Shown here: positions 33,099 to 44,815 of the stretch, in pieces
Numbering within the stretch: position 1 is the stretch's first letter
Layout: each line of letters opens with the position of its first letter
Assembly (NCBI RefSeq): GCF_037126465.1
Contig: NC_088206.1
Span: 14,798,702 to 14,862,701, forward strand
Length of the DNA stretch: 64,000 nucleotides
Direction of reading: 5' to 3'
Source: Ornithodoros turicata
Lineage: Eukaryota; Arthropoda; Arachnida; Ixodida; Argasidae
The notes under the pieces: generated by a model
Databases searched by the model: none
Seen by the model: the letters and a program-made list of their open reading frames with translations, nothing else
What the model was told of the DNA's origin: nothing
Translations under genes and position numbers: made by a program

Positions 33099-34439
33099 TG
33101 CGGACGATAAAAGAGCGTGGATTCTATGAATCTCTGATGTCGCTTGCACTTCGGTTACCTGTTACGTAATTTACCCTGAACAAATTGAAAGCTGATGAAT
33201 GACGCTCATTACAGGTGTCCAATCAGGGTGAGCTTCGAGCACTGATGCTTGCCCTTTACAGAGCAGAGCCTAAGCTGGATATGGTGTAATAACTCCGAAG
33301 AACTGTTTTCGAGAGCTAGGTTTCCATGGTGGGAATCATGGAAAGTCGCAAAAGGGGCAGAAGACAGTCTTGAATGGAATATACAAGCAGAATTCAAAAC
33401 GCTGACTGTAACCAAGACCCGACCATAACCCGATTGCCCAAATATGGGTGATACAGCCACTGTCATCTGCATGGTCATGAAGAGCAGAGACCTATTGAAA
33501 AGGCGACACCTGCAGTCATCAGGTCGCCAGTCCTCAGCAGTACCTCCTATGCCGCCTCTTCGTGGGAGATTTTACGTCATAGACGGTGATCATAGCAAGT
33601 TCAGCAGAAATCAAATAACGTCGCTGCGCCATGTCGTCACAGCATCACGTGGTATAGTGGATGCCACCAATCACATACGCACACACATTAAGTCATACCA
33701 CCTGCAGTACTGCCATTGGCCGGCACGATGTAGTCAGGCGTGGTGCAGGGAGAGGTGTCGCCATTGTATTAGACTCCCCACAGTCCTTTGCTTGTGGCGA
33801 ACACATTTAAAGCAGCAGTCTAAGACCGAGAAAGAAAGAAAAAAGTTTTTGATCGTGATGGAATGTCCGATCACTAAACGTTTTCACGCAAGAAATATGA
33901 GCGCAGCAGAATAATATCGCGCGCAGCAGTCGATTGATTCTCACGAGTGCGGAGAGCTCTCTCCTACTCTTGTGGAAGACACGTGAGAGATGACGGGCAC
34001 CTCCGTCACGATGTGACGTTGTACGTTGCGTCCACTCCTAGGGCTCGCAAGTGACCTCGGCTGCGATCTGACGGTGACGGCGGGCTCCTTTCGCGCGCGT
34101 TGTTCTGCCGAGAGACGCATGCGCATCAGAAACGGCTGCCTTTCTTTTTTTTCTTTTTTTTTTTTACAGAACATGGCGTCGGAAACATTGATCATCTGAT
34201 CAATCTGCCGCCAGTGAACTTTCTTCGATTCTTTTCGGTTGCACGGCGAAGACACGCAGTGCAACGAAATCGGGAACTCGCATGTGGATTGAGGTCAGCA
34301 CTCCTCCAAAAGGGAATGGGGACGTGCAGGTGCAGTGCGAGTGGAAGTTGCGATCGTTGAACTAGTTCAAGAAGTTGCAAACAGAAAGAACGCACTTTGT
34401 TTGTCTTGTTTTGCAGGAACGAATACGAGGTGAGCCGCG

Positions 34440-34630
34440 TCATGTTGCATCGCTTCGCGAACAGCACGAACCGCCACCCTGCATGTCTGACCGGAAATCA
34501 GAAGACCCAGGTTCGATTCCTGGCGTCAGCGCCTCTTTTCCCTGAGTTGTTGCATTCGCCACCCCGCGTATCGCCTCATGTGAGACGCTGGCACTTTTCG
34601 TTAGTTGGAGACGTATATAATAAACAAAAA
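34440..34630 (+). mobile_element. Possible tRNA-derived SINE fragment
   Basis: CCCAGGTTCGATTCCTGG is a perfect T-arm/B-box hairpin followed by CGTCAGCG. No matching 5' acceptor arm or A box lies at tRNA distance, and the sequence ends in TATAATAAAC, which looks like a SINE tail. It is not a functional tRNA gene by eye. Confidence 0.4.
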
Positions 34631-36077
34631 CAATGATTACAAGACACACGATCGCGTTACCATTATGAGCGTAATGTTTTGTTGTTCGTTTGCACCTCTG
34701 TTTTATGCCTCAAACATGAACCGCTGTCAACAAGGAGCATGCCATGTCCGAAGCAGACGAATTTTCCGTAGTAAATGAGAGCACGTTTAACGTTTGACGT
34801 CACAGTCAGTGGGGAGTGGCTTGTGGCTGGAGCGCGCGAGCCTCCCGTCACGGAAGCGATTTTATAAATCGAATACAAACAAACAACAAAACAGTGTTCA
34901 GCCGATATTTTACGAGAATGACTTTCAAATTAAAAACGGTTTTCAGCCATACAAAATTTCCTTTCCATGCTCCTCTAACGAGGATTATGTACCAACCCCC
35001 CTATTAATTAATCCCCACAGTGGGACAGCCACGCCAGGCCACCCTAGAGGACTAGAAGAACAAGTTTCTTGTTTTTCGTAGAAAGAAACCAAACAACTTG
35101 TTACAAACAAAAACATTGAAAAGCTGAAAGTACATTGTCGGCCGATGCTGAACAGCTGGGTTACCGGCCAAGGATGCGTGCAATGCCGGAGGCCGCCCTT
35201 AGATACCCCATTGTTACCAGACGTTGGCTTGCGTTTGATTGTAGCGCGCTAAAGATCCAGTTGAAGCACAATCCAAGCCAGGTCAAGTCACCGAAGGAGA
35301 AATGGACGACTGCGCCTGCGGCGCCTGGTACGACAGGTACGCTATGTGATGCACGCAGCCGTGCACTAGATCTTTCCGATCGCTCAACACGTTTAAAAAC
35401 GGGACCAAAAAGTGAAACACGACACAGAAAGTTGTTATACGCGTTTTATTTGGACATATAAAGACTAGATTCATTCGCAGAAACAACAAAAAAATTTTGC
35501 CGCTAAACTTAGCGCGCTGAAGTGATCCGGAACGGCAACAGTGGGGTATAGTGGCGGCCTTCTTCGTTGCATGCTTTTCCGAGGTGAGTTTGGCGGACCT
35601 GATCGGATACGATCGCATCCGATACCACTATGTTCGGCTAGAATCTACTTGACTAATTTTTTCGTCCGACAAGTGGATTGGATTGAACATGAAAAGAAAA
35701 TATGGAGACAAGTGCTTAGATATTAAATAACCGAATTTGAATTATCAGTGCCGCTGCCGGAGCTGCGGATCCTCCGGCAGAGTGACGTCACTTCCTAAGC
35801 GGAGGAGTGAGAGGGCGGCGTCCAGACGCCCGCGACGTTACTTTTCTCAAGGTCGCGCCCTCATTGGTTCTCAGGGAGTGAGACTTCCTCATTTTTCCAG
35901 AGAGGGATTTCCGGAATACTCTCAACATCCGGCGGCTGCTGTTGTCATGTATTCCGCCGAATAATAGTCAAACTACGTCGTTATTTTGCGTGGGATTTTC
36001 GATACCGTGGTGGGTGGGCCAAGAGGGATAAAATGACACTATAGTTTCATAATCGACTGGAACGAATGTGACAGTCC

Positions 36078-36165
36078 CCTTTAAAGTAGCACAGAAGTCA
36101 TTTTTAATACCCTGTTTTCTTCCTATGAAACTGGTAAATAGGCCAGTAAGATGCACCATGGCCGG
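36078..36165 (+). repeat. Dispersed repeat shared with 22550-22665
   Basis: This is the same order of words as the copy in the PKA-RII intron, preceded by CCCCTTTAA. Confidence 0.65.
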
Positions 36166-37235
36166 CACCAGTGGCATACAAGGTTCGTATGCGTGGCAAA
36201 GCAAGTCATCGTAAAGTCGAGGCCGAGAAACAGTCATAGCTCGTACCGTGCACACTGAATGCAGAAAAGTGACGTTTTCATAGACACTGAGTGAAATCAT
36301 TTGTCTCTGTCAATGCAAAATACTGCTTCCGCTTTCGCAGTCTTGTAGATATATCGACATAAACTACCACTTTTGATTACACAAAGTTGTCCCGTTTTTG
36401 TACGACATCGACAGGAGGCCCACCATCTCGCGGTACCGGCAGCCGAGCTCTGACACGTACGCACGCTGAGTAGGACCGCGTTTTAACGCGCTAATCGCCA
36501 GTGTACGCCTTTTGAAGCAGAATTTTGTTACGTCATATGAAAGGACTAACATCGGGCCATGTCCTGGTAAATGAAATCAAACGGGGCCTTTTCGAGAAAC
36601 TGACGCGCAAAGTCCTTGTTTTTTCGAAATATGCCTAAACATCTGCCTGTTTCAGCAGATACCTGTAGGAGGTATACGCACGATAGATATATCAGATGAA
36701 AGAGCATTAAAAGCTGAGTGAACTGATACCAAGTATGCTAATGAGGGACATCTATAGGCAGAAAAATCAGACGTCGAAGTTGGAACAAAACTGCGCGAGA
36801 GAGCATGTTCGCCACAGAGCGTTGCACCTGCGCCTTAAAATTTGCGCTCGGACTGCTGGCACATTAAAGCATTAAAAAAATTTCAATACAATATCTTTTA
36901 AAAGTCGGAAGATATACCCGTGCAAACACGGCAGAACTGAAACATTCAGGGCCGGATTTTCTCGATTTCTTCTTTTTTTTTTTGCACGAAAACTATTCCG
37001 TAGAAATTATTAATTTTACCGCTGTTGATCATCATGTACGATGAGCTTCTATATAAAAAAAAAAAAAATAATGAAAATCCAGGAGGTCGATGGGACCTCC
37101 CTGCCTGAACTGACGTGAAACCGGCCTGTTAGTTTCCTGCGGTTTCAATTATTTGATATGTGAGAGCAATAGGAAAATACAAATTTTATGTCGGGCATTC
37201 GAGGGACGTTATGTTTCGGTGGGCGCTACGCAAAT

Positions 37236-37262
37236 TCTTATATATATATATATATATATATA
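37236..37262. repeat. (TA)n microsatellite
   Basis: About 13 TA units; a shorter TA run follows at 37451-37470. Confidence 0.95.
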
Positions 37263-37395
37263 CATTCTTGAAGGTCTTGAAGATTCAGACGGCGCCGTAT
37301 TAATACACAGAAGAAATAAGTTCGCACAGAGCACCACCAAAGGAATATTTTCAGATGACTTCATTTAATTCATTTTGAAATTACACAGACACGAC

Positions 37396-37425
37396 GTTTC
37401 GAACGGTGGACCGTTCTTTTTCAAG
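37396..37425 (-). ncRNA. Decayed hammerhead-like motif, probable Penelope-like element relic
   Basis: The minus strand reads TTGAAAA, A, then hairpin GAACGG-TCCA-CCGTTC, then GAAACGTC. The expected core CTGANGA differs at two places (C to T and G to A). Hairpin followed by GAAACGTC is typical of hammerheads in Penelope-like element repeats. Flanking sequence shows no clear reverse transcriptase. Confidence 0.35.
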
Positions 37426-37499
37426 TGAAAAGATATAATGAGTTAAAGATAAAGAGATATATATATATATAATGATTTCGAATACTCTCAGTTGCTAGC

Positions 37500-39580
37500 G
37501 GCGTAGGAGGAGAAGAGGACGACAAGCAGCTATATGTTTTTTGGACTTATCACGACAACACTGAGATTGATGCTACTCGACTGGCCCGCGAGTCGCAGTC
37601 GTGAGGTATGAGAATCGTCGTACGTCACCGACTCCAGCGACCCGCATCGAGAGGAGAGTCGCTGGGAGTCGTCTCTCTCGAGCATCTCTAGTGTTGAATC
37701 CTCGCTTTTAGAATGGGAGTAGCGCCGTTGTATTTTTGTCCACCAAGAGTCGACTCTCGAGTTGCTCGAGTCTACTGCAGCCTAGTCGAGTTGACCGCTG
37801 CATAACCTCCTAAATCGCTAAACGAGAAAGACCGTGAAAGAAAAACCGAAACCAACGAAGGCAGCGTCAGCGCTTTCTCTCGTCTGCTACCGCCTTGACG
37901 TTGAAAAGCAGATTAAAAGCGACGTGAAACGCGTGTAATGGCCGAGCTGTCAGCGCGGTTGCTTTATGTTGTGGCAGGAAATTCCCTCCTCGGTTGAAAA
38001 GAGGTCAGCGAGGGAACCTGTTGGCCCTGGGATTTTCTCTCCGCGCATTCAAATCAGCGGCCGCCGTGTACCCGACGAGACAACTCTTTGAGTGCTCAGC
38101 TGTTCCTACCCCGCAGTGTCCTGGAGTGTTTGGAATGGTGCTCTTCCGGTTGAATCAGGTGTCGTCTGCTATGTTGTCGCAGGAGATGTTCGGCGCTGTC
38201 TAGGTAAAGTGTGTATTTAGTGGCTGGAAGTCGTGGCGCGCATGTATTGTTGAGCATGAAAGGGATTTCTTTGTGCGTTGTTATTGATCACTCGTAGCGC
38301 TTGCTTTCTAAAGTAGGCAAACCAGTACCGCGAGTAAACCGAAGCTTGTCTACTAGCTGTGCTTTTTTTTTTTTTTTTTTTTGTGGATATCATTCACAGG
38401 GGAGCGCCACAGTCTGTAGCGTGGTACCTCCACATTCGTGCATTGTATATTCGCCACCGTTCACCCGGAGTTTCCGAGTTATTCTATTGCGTCAATATTA
38501 TTTCGCTCAGTACCATATAGCTCAATGATTTCCATATCTGCAACGTTAAAAGTGGTCTAAATAGCGCATCCTCCCACGTCCCAAGGAAAACCGAAACCAA
38601 ACTTCGTTGGACCTACATTATGGCGTCGGTCTCGCCTTTTCGAAGCCACCCCCCTCTTGAAGGATGACGTCAGTGAATAAAGCGTAACAGGTCTCAAAAA
38701 ACACATCGGCCCTCCATGAGGTTTTCCCGTCCGAACACCTTGATACGGGCGACGGAATTTCAACAATGAGCAAGTTACGATGGTGCAAGCTATCTGGTGT
38801 ACTGTAGAAACAGGTAACAGTTCCTTGAGTTTGTGGAACACACCCTGTTGTCCTCCTCGTTTTGTGTGTTCCTCAAAACTCACGGAAATGTTACCCCTTT
38901 CTGAAGTCAACACACTCACACTTAATGTTCTCATGTGCATGCCTATAAGTGACTTGTGCCATGCCAGCAGCTTGCTGGCGTCATCGGCCGGGTTCGGACA
39001 CGTCATCTTCTTGACATCACTTACGCTACCATATGATCAAGTTATCAGCGGAGGACGTCTGCATGTGGACGTCGAGTTGATTGCGAACGCCTGTCCGATG
39101 CCGCAAGTAATCTGGTGGCCTTAGCTCGTACCGTCGGACATCGCCTAACTGTCACCTCTCCACTAGTCCACAAAACTGGAATCTACTAAAGAGAAACTGG
39201 GGCTAACACTGTGTTGAATTACATCTGGTATAGAGTTCATTCATTGACGTCGCCCCTCCAGAGGGCACTAGCTTCGAAAGGGCGAAATTGACGCCTTGAT
39301 GTAGGTCCCTGGAAGTTTGGTTCCGGTTCACATTCACACGCGTACGTTATTTAGAAGGTTATTAACTTTGAAAATATTTGGATTCAAATTACTTGAAATA
39401 ATATTCACACTGCATAGTAACTTTGAAACACCAAATGCACGGTGAAGGCGATGTGGGTGAAGTCCTGGGAAGTCCAAACCTGAGGACCTCCTTTATGGCG
39501 GCAAATCTGCTAGCGACAGTGACGCTCTCCTGCGGATGACGTAATGTTGATACACATGATGTCATCCGCCAATCAACAAC
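37500..39580. other. No certain gene; GAGTCG-rich repeat and a possible promoter-like exon
   Basis: 37560-37800 is dense in GAGTCG/CGACTC words. 37860-38215 is GC-rich and ends at a donor-like TAG|GTAAAG after a 70-codon frame (37994-38203). This could be a non-coding first exon of an unseen gene, but there is no protein evidence. Confidence 0.25.
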
Positions 39581-39582
39581 AT

Positions 39583-39735
39583 CCCAAGCAGCACAATGTA
39601 CTGAAAGTGGAGTGCAATAGGGGTGGCCGGGTAGATGGGAGGCCTTGAGCAGGCTCGCGAAACCAAAGAACATTGATAAGACACATACCGTCCATCCCTA
39701 TTGCACTCGACTTTCAGTACATTGTGCTGCTTGGG
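39583..39735. mobile_element. Short foldback element with CCCAAGCAGCACAA ends
   Basis: CCCAAGCAGCACAATGTACT at the left is matched by AGTACATTGTGCTGCTTGGG at the right, and AGTGCAATAGGG faces CCCTATTGCACT. A sibling lies at 15071-15186. No clear target duplication was seen. Confidence 0.75.
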
Positions 39736-40044
39736 ATGGCCCAACCAGAAATGCGGAACACGTGGATGTCGTTTGTTACGGTTCCGAAACACGTGAAAAG
39801 CGTGAAGGGCGATTCTCTTGGCCTCGAGCAATCGTATTTCACGGTCGGCAGATTCCGACGAGAACGGCTCACGGTGGAAGGGGCGTAAAGTAACAAAAAT
39901 GTGAATCCCAATGACACACAATTCTTAAGCAGCTTTTTTTTTCGTTTTTTTTTTTTTTTCATTTACCTCGTCATCACCATCTTACGCAACCGATGGTGGT
40001 CCGTTATCACGTACCTCGCGATTCGAAGACACACACACACACAC

Positions 40045-40130
40045 AAAAAGGAGGAGAAATACAACAACTACAGCTTTATTTTAGATGATGAATGGGATGA
40101 TGAATACTGGTGGTGGTCCATAAAGACGTC
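40045..40130 (-). mobile_element. Possible non-LTR retrotransposon 3' tail, minus strand
   Basis: Read on the minus strand this gives CATCATC-rich sequence, AAAATAAAG and a GTTGTT-like end, as in the 3' tails at 44208 and 49181. It is very short and decayed. Confidence 0.4.
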
Positions 40131-40778
40131 AAGGAGTACACCCAGGGCCGTAAGATTTCTCAGCGCTTCAACAGAGAAACATCGAAACCCGTGGGATACT
40201 TACACCCTCGATCGGTTCCCACACAACAATTCACCACAATTTATTTTGATCACATTAAGAAATAAGTTATGCTTGACACACTGTATTTCACTAGATGGCA
40301 CCACTTCGTTTCTTCGTGGCACATCAATGCAGTTTTGTAATTGGAATAACTGTCTTCATGTATTCCTCGAAAAGGTATACTTAAACTTGTTCTATAGGGG
40401 AAATACGTTGGAGATAAATTTGCTCATAGGAAGTAAATTTACTACTCGCCAATCGGCTGTCTGAGACTTTCGCACTTGCGCACTGAAATAGACTGAATTG
40501 TCGCGCGGTCGTAGCGCAGAGTAAAAGAAGAGTAACGAGCTCTACGTAAATTGAATTACATTACGTGTAATTGGGGTGTATGAAAGCAAAAGCGATACAG
40601 CAGTTTGCACACCAAAAATACCTGAAGCATGACGACACAAGAAGGGCAGCAACTCTGTCGTCTGCGTTTGTCGTCTGCGTGTCCTGCAGACGACATCCGG
40701 TCTACTACATCATGTCCTGTGGCGGATAACAGGGGGCGTTGAAGGGAGTTGTACATTTTATCCTTCTGCAACAGTATA

Positions 40779-41359
40779 CAGGGTGTGTGCAGAAAAACAT
40801 GACCCGCATTTAGGCACATAGCTTGTTGCCTACCTAACTAACGAACTTCCGGTGGCGCACGATGGCGCATTTATGCGTGCGAAATCTGTAGAAAAATTGT
40901 GGAAGCCATACCCAGCTTAAAAAATAAACGGAACAACGAAAACGTCGGCTTCCGTGCATCAGAATAGGGCAGCATGGCGGACAACAGGGTGTATGTGAAA
41001 GGGCAACATGGTGTACGTAGGAGAGTTGTGTTCAAGTACCGCTAGGGGAGCTATCGGTGCATAAATCGAAACGATGTCCCACATGGATGCTCATCGGCAG
41101 TACCCCTAGCGGTGCCTGCACATAACTCTCATGAGACCGAAATGCACTACAATGCACTGTCATGACCGCCCCATTCTAATGCATGGAAGCCCATGTTTTC
41201 GCGCTCTGTTTATTTTTTTACACTAAGTATGGCTTCCAGGATTTTTTTGTAGCTTTCGCACGCATAAATACGCCGTCGTGCGCCACCGGAAGTTCCTCGG
41301 CTAAGTAGACAACGAGTTACATGTAAAAATGCGGGTCATGTTTTTCTGCACACACCCTG
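40779..41359. mobile_element. Foldback element, CAGGGTG terminus, TA flanked
   Basis: It starts CAGGGTGTGTGCAGAAAAA and ends TTTTTCTGCACACACCCTG, with TA on both sides. The 581 bases fold over most of their length: ACTTCCGGTGGCGCACGA faces TCGTGCGCCACCGGAAGT. There is no coding sequence. Confidence 0.92.
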
Positions 41360-42186
41360 TACTTTTAGCTCCTCTTCTACGTTCGACTTCAATTCTATTC
41401 TATACGTTGTCACTGCCACTTACTAAAAAGGTTTCGAACACCGATAACCCAGTGAAAGGAAGACGTCCTCCGTCCGGCTTTCCAATATTATTAACAACAC
41501 AAAGCGCGTTCTCAGTGTGAATCACACGGTGCAAATGGTGGACGCGACGACGCTGCGCACCCGGATGTTCTTTGAAAAGCAACCCACCTTTTATTTTTAG
41601 GCAGTCTCGTCCCTCATGTTTTGCATAACAACAGGGCACACCTTAGAAGTCTCAGGGCATGGAAGTTGAATGACGAACTTCCGCGCCCTTGTCTCCACGA
41701 AGTGCTTTGTTTGTTCAGACGCAGGAAGTCTCACGTATATAGTGGTGTTACAAACGTCTCGCGTTTCACAGCGTATCGGGCAACAATAGTTGCAACTTTG
41801 ATACACTTGTGCAATAAGCGGGTTATGAAAGAAACGTTGTATTGACCCTATATTGGTTCTGTATTGACCTTATCTTGAAGCTATATATTGACCCTTGTTG
41901 GATCCTGATACATTTCTCTGCTAGCGCTCTGGCTCGCTCTCTCACGTCACGTACTTTGGAGCACTTCAATAAGGAGCCAGCGCTATCTTACTTCTGTGAG
42001 TATTGGGGACGTAGTATAGTCTGTATAATTGGAGGTGAGCGCGGATAACATTGACAGTAACCGCATCCGCGCGCACATTGAATATATCCGCGCATCCGCG
42101 GTCATTGTATTTGTGGTAAAAAATCCACATGACGAAAAAGTTTTCAGCATGCTGCAAACCACTGAGGAACATTATGTCTATGGTCC

Positions 42187-42222
42187 AGGTGGTGGTGGTG
42201 ATGGTGGTGGTGGTGGTGATGG
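42187..42222. repeat. (GGT)n microsatellite with GAT interruptions
   Basis: GGT units interrupted by GAT, directly before the SINE-like repeat. Confidence 0.9.
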
Positions 42223-42229
42223 CGAAAGG

Positions 42230-42445
42230 GCTTGCCGTTGTCGGCCTCACGTATGTGGGCAACGTCACGACTAACGCCCTGGGGGAATGTGCGTCCTGGG
42301 CCGACTTCTAAGGGAACTGTGCCGACATATGTCTGAGAGCGTCTGAGGAAAACCCAGGAAAAACCCCAGACAGCACAGCCGGCACCGGGATTCGAACCCG
42401 GGTACCTCCCAGGTTCGAATCCCGGTGCCGGCTGTGCTGTCTGTC
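42230..42445. mobile_element. SINE-like copy meeting an inverted fragment head to head
   Basis: A minus-strand SINE body (GGGCCGACTTC, GGAACTGTGCCGACAT) runs to the B box at about 42390. It is immediately followed by a plus-strand copy of the same 30 bases: AGCCGGCACCGGGATTCGAA then TTCGAATCCCGGTGCCGGCT. The join is GGTACCTCCCA. Confidence 0.8.
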
Positions 42446-42749
42446 TATGGTCCAATATGTCTGCGGTCCACGCTATGGTTCAATAAAAGGCTGTTAAAGG
42501 CACGTGCAATACAAGGGTCGACGCCATTTTGGATTCATCGTGCCGCGAACGCTGAGGCGGCGCCGCTTTTTTGTTGTAACGCATGTGTGAATGAGCCTTT
42601 GTTTATGAGAGGATATTCGCGCGGATTTTAGAATGTTCGATTTCTGTCCGTAAACCAGGACATAGCTAAGATATGTAGCGCAGACCTGCGCACCAGCTCT
42701 AGTTGTAATATTATCATTTTTAAAATTTTTATTTTATTTTTAAATTCAG

Positions 42750-42990
42750 TGTTAGCACCGCGAAGCAACTGTGGCTATGACATAGAGCTACAGATATGGA
42801 CAGAGGACAGTAGAGAGGAGTGGGTTACAGGGGGGGGGTAGTATGCGTCCTTGGCCGACTTCAGTAGGAACTGTGCCGACATTCGTCTGGGTAGTCTTCG
42901 GAAAACCTAGAGAAAACATCAGACAGCGCAGCCGGGGGTAGGATTCGAACCCACCACCTTCCCAGTCTTCAGCACGACCTTGGCTGCCAC
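42750..42990 (-). mobile_element. tRNA-derived SINE-like repeat, minus strand
   Basis: It contains AGCAACTGTGGCTATGAC, GGGAGAGG-like purine blocks, AGGAACTGTGCCGACATTCG, and the B-box complement GGATTCGAACCC. It is diverged from the copy at 11021. Confidence 0.75.
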
Positions 42991-43896
42991 CAACGAGCTC
43001 GTTCTTGTTGTAATGATTATATATATTTTGCGCTGACGTTTACTTACTGCATGGTGCGTATGGTATATACAAATGTAACAATATAGTACAATGTGCATTG
43101 GACTGTAATATATTATTACGAATTTTATTTATGCGTTTAAAGTGTATCTGTTTTTTATTTATTTTTTATTTTTTTTGTGCGGCGAGTTACGTTCTACCAT
43201 TATTTTGACGCATATCCAGGGTTTATGCGTTTTCGCCCACTCACGGCTGTGCATTGCATAACCTACAATTGAGGAAATTCAGCCCAGGAACCAGCACTGA
43301 ATCATTAGGAGTGCAGTTGCTGGTGTGGTGTAGCGAGCGCGCATCATTTGTCTGGCCACGCCCACGCGTTATTGTCATTATTACCATTGTGCAACAGAAA
43401 CCATTACTGCATGCGGATGCCAACAGCGTGACGATGCGTGCCTCACAAAGTCGTGAGCTGTGCATTGACTTTTTGTTCGTTCGTTTGTTTGTTTTCTTTC
43501 TAAAATGGGGGGCACGAAGTTTGGGGGTTGAGTTACATAAACGGAGTGCATCAGAAATGTTCGAAATGTGTCAGAAGTGATGATGACGGCGCTGCGCTGC
43601 GGGGTCACGGCCGTTGCGGTTTGATGTAGAACTGTGCATAAATGTTATTCGTGATGGTTGTAGTCATTTTGACTCGTTTCGTAGCTGTAATATTCGACGT
43701 CGGTTGCCTCGGTGATGTATCTGTTAGCGGAGACGAGATGCCAATTTTTTTTCTCTCTCTCTATCTGTACTAGAACGTTCTAGAGTAATGAGTGTCAACT
43801 TTTGTTTACATTCCTTAGAGTGTGCTCTTTCCTGTAGGACACGTTTTCCTTGATTTTGACTGTATTTTAGTCTCGTAGATGTGCTCTATAGAAGAT

Positions 43897-44208
43897 CTAT
43901 AGAGCACATTCTTCTTCGTTGCTCTCACTACCAACCTTCCCAAACCGCACTCTCCGGGTGTCTTAATCAGCTGGACTCTCGTCCCCTCTCTCTATCAAAA
44001 TTGCTTGGTCCCTGACCAAATCCCGCCCACCAACGCTCTGCCCTCAAAGCTCTTTTGACCTTTTTGGACAGCATAGGAATTCAATCCTTATTGTGAAGGG
44101 GCTCATTATTTCATTCCCCACATCACCACGAGCAATGGTGTATAGAGTATGGCCCCTGGCGATGAAACTCCTCATTCATCATCTCAAATTCAAGTTCTTG
44201 TTGTTGTT
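43897..44208 (+). pseudogene. 3' fragment of a non-LTR retrotransposon (end of RNase H ORF plus 3' UTR)
   Basis: The + frame from about 43902 reads EHILLRCSHYQ, then LDSRPLSLSKLLGP, an in-frame TGA, PNPAHQRSALKALLTFLD and a terminal TGA near 44096. This resembles the zinc-finger-to-C-terminus tail of RNase H-bearing non-LTR elements; the HIL-xx-C pattern is shared with the element at 60609-62999. The 3' UTR has CCTGGCGATGAAACTCC and ends in a GTT-rich tail near 44208. It is decayed and severely 5'-truncated. The same 3' UTR recurs at 49115-49181. Confidence 0.75.
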
Positions 44209-44605
44209 TATGCCGACATCGTCAGAAAATTCACGTTTTGGCGCAGTATACGTATTTCCTGCACGACTTTCAGATGCGAGACCTTTATGTCATATATCTT
44301 TCAGACCACGGGTAGATCGCTTCAAGACATCTCATTTGTTTTCCTGCGACACGGGGTACCTGTGCTCAGTACGGGTAACTACATGGTACCTGTCGTAGTA
44401 TGTGCTACGCGCGGTGATTGTTGTGGGCGACAGGCGATATTGGTGCTTCCAATTTGGTCTTCTGTATTGTTTCTCTGTGCCACTATGGAGTAGTCATAAA
44501 ATTAATGAAAGCGTCATGGTGCCAGTCCCGAGTGTTTTGCGACTAACATCTCCACTTGTTTCTTTATTTCAATCAATCAATCAATAATTTCCAGTTTTGA
44601 GGGGT

Positions 44606-44815
44606 ATAACGTCATGGGGTGCGTCAGACAACATTGCATCTCGACGTTTGATTTCCGTCTCCTCACCACGCAGCTGCTGGGGGCGCTGGCAGTCTGGCAA
44701 CGTGGGGCAGGGAGCGGAGACGTGGAAGTTGGGCGCGCTGTTGCCGGGAGACAATCGCATACTGACGTCTCCCACCTTTGGAGAATCCGAAACTATTATG
44801 TGTTACGAGTTCTTG
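44606..44815 (+). repeat. Dispersed repeat, copy 2
   Basis: This is the plus-strand counterpart of 7085-7262 (TTTCCGTCTCCTCACCACGC, CAACGTGGGGCAGGGAGCGG, AGAATCCGAAACTATT). It is flanked by AATCAATC tracts at 44572-44585 and 44843-44855. Confidence 0.65.

Larger units (their letters stand above)
29378..33110 (+). other. Probable PKA-RII 3' UTR and downstream sequence
   Basis: No ORF with coding character follows the stop codon, and this stretch is much poorer in recognisable transposons than its surroundings. Candidate poly(A) signals are AATAAA at about 31357 and at about 33093, the latter followed by T/G-rich sequence. An AATAAA at 29943 lies in a duplicated 110-bp segment also present in the preceding intron, so it is less trustworthy. 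The true 3' end cannot be fixed from sequence alone. Confidence 0.4.
33111..37380. other. No gene seen
   Basis: The longest frame (33444-33914, 156 codons) has no recognisable domain and a Cys/His/Arg-rich composition unlike the PKA exons. It holds the SINE fragment at 34440, the repeat at 36078 and GC-rich sequence at 35735-35860. Confidence 0.5.

Noticed and set aside
33444..33914. 156-codon plus-strand frame after PKA-RII
   Set aside because: No recognisable motif, composition unlike a conserved protein, and no supporting exon structure.
34480..34540. Possible tRNA gene around CCCAGGTTCGATTCCTGG
   Set aside because: No acceptor, D-arm or anticodon arm at the right distance. Kept only as a SINE fragment.
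39901..40464. 187-codon plus-strand frame
   Set aside because: It runs through low-complexity T and AC tracts and a retroelement tail; chance opening.
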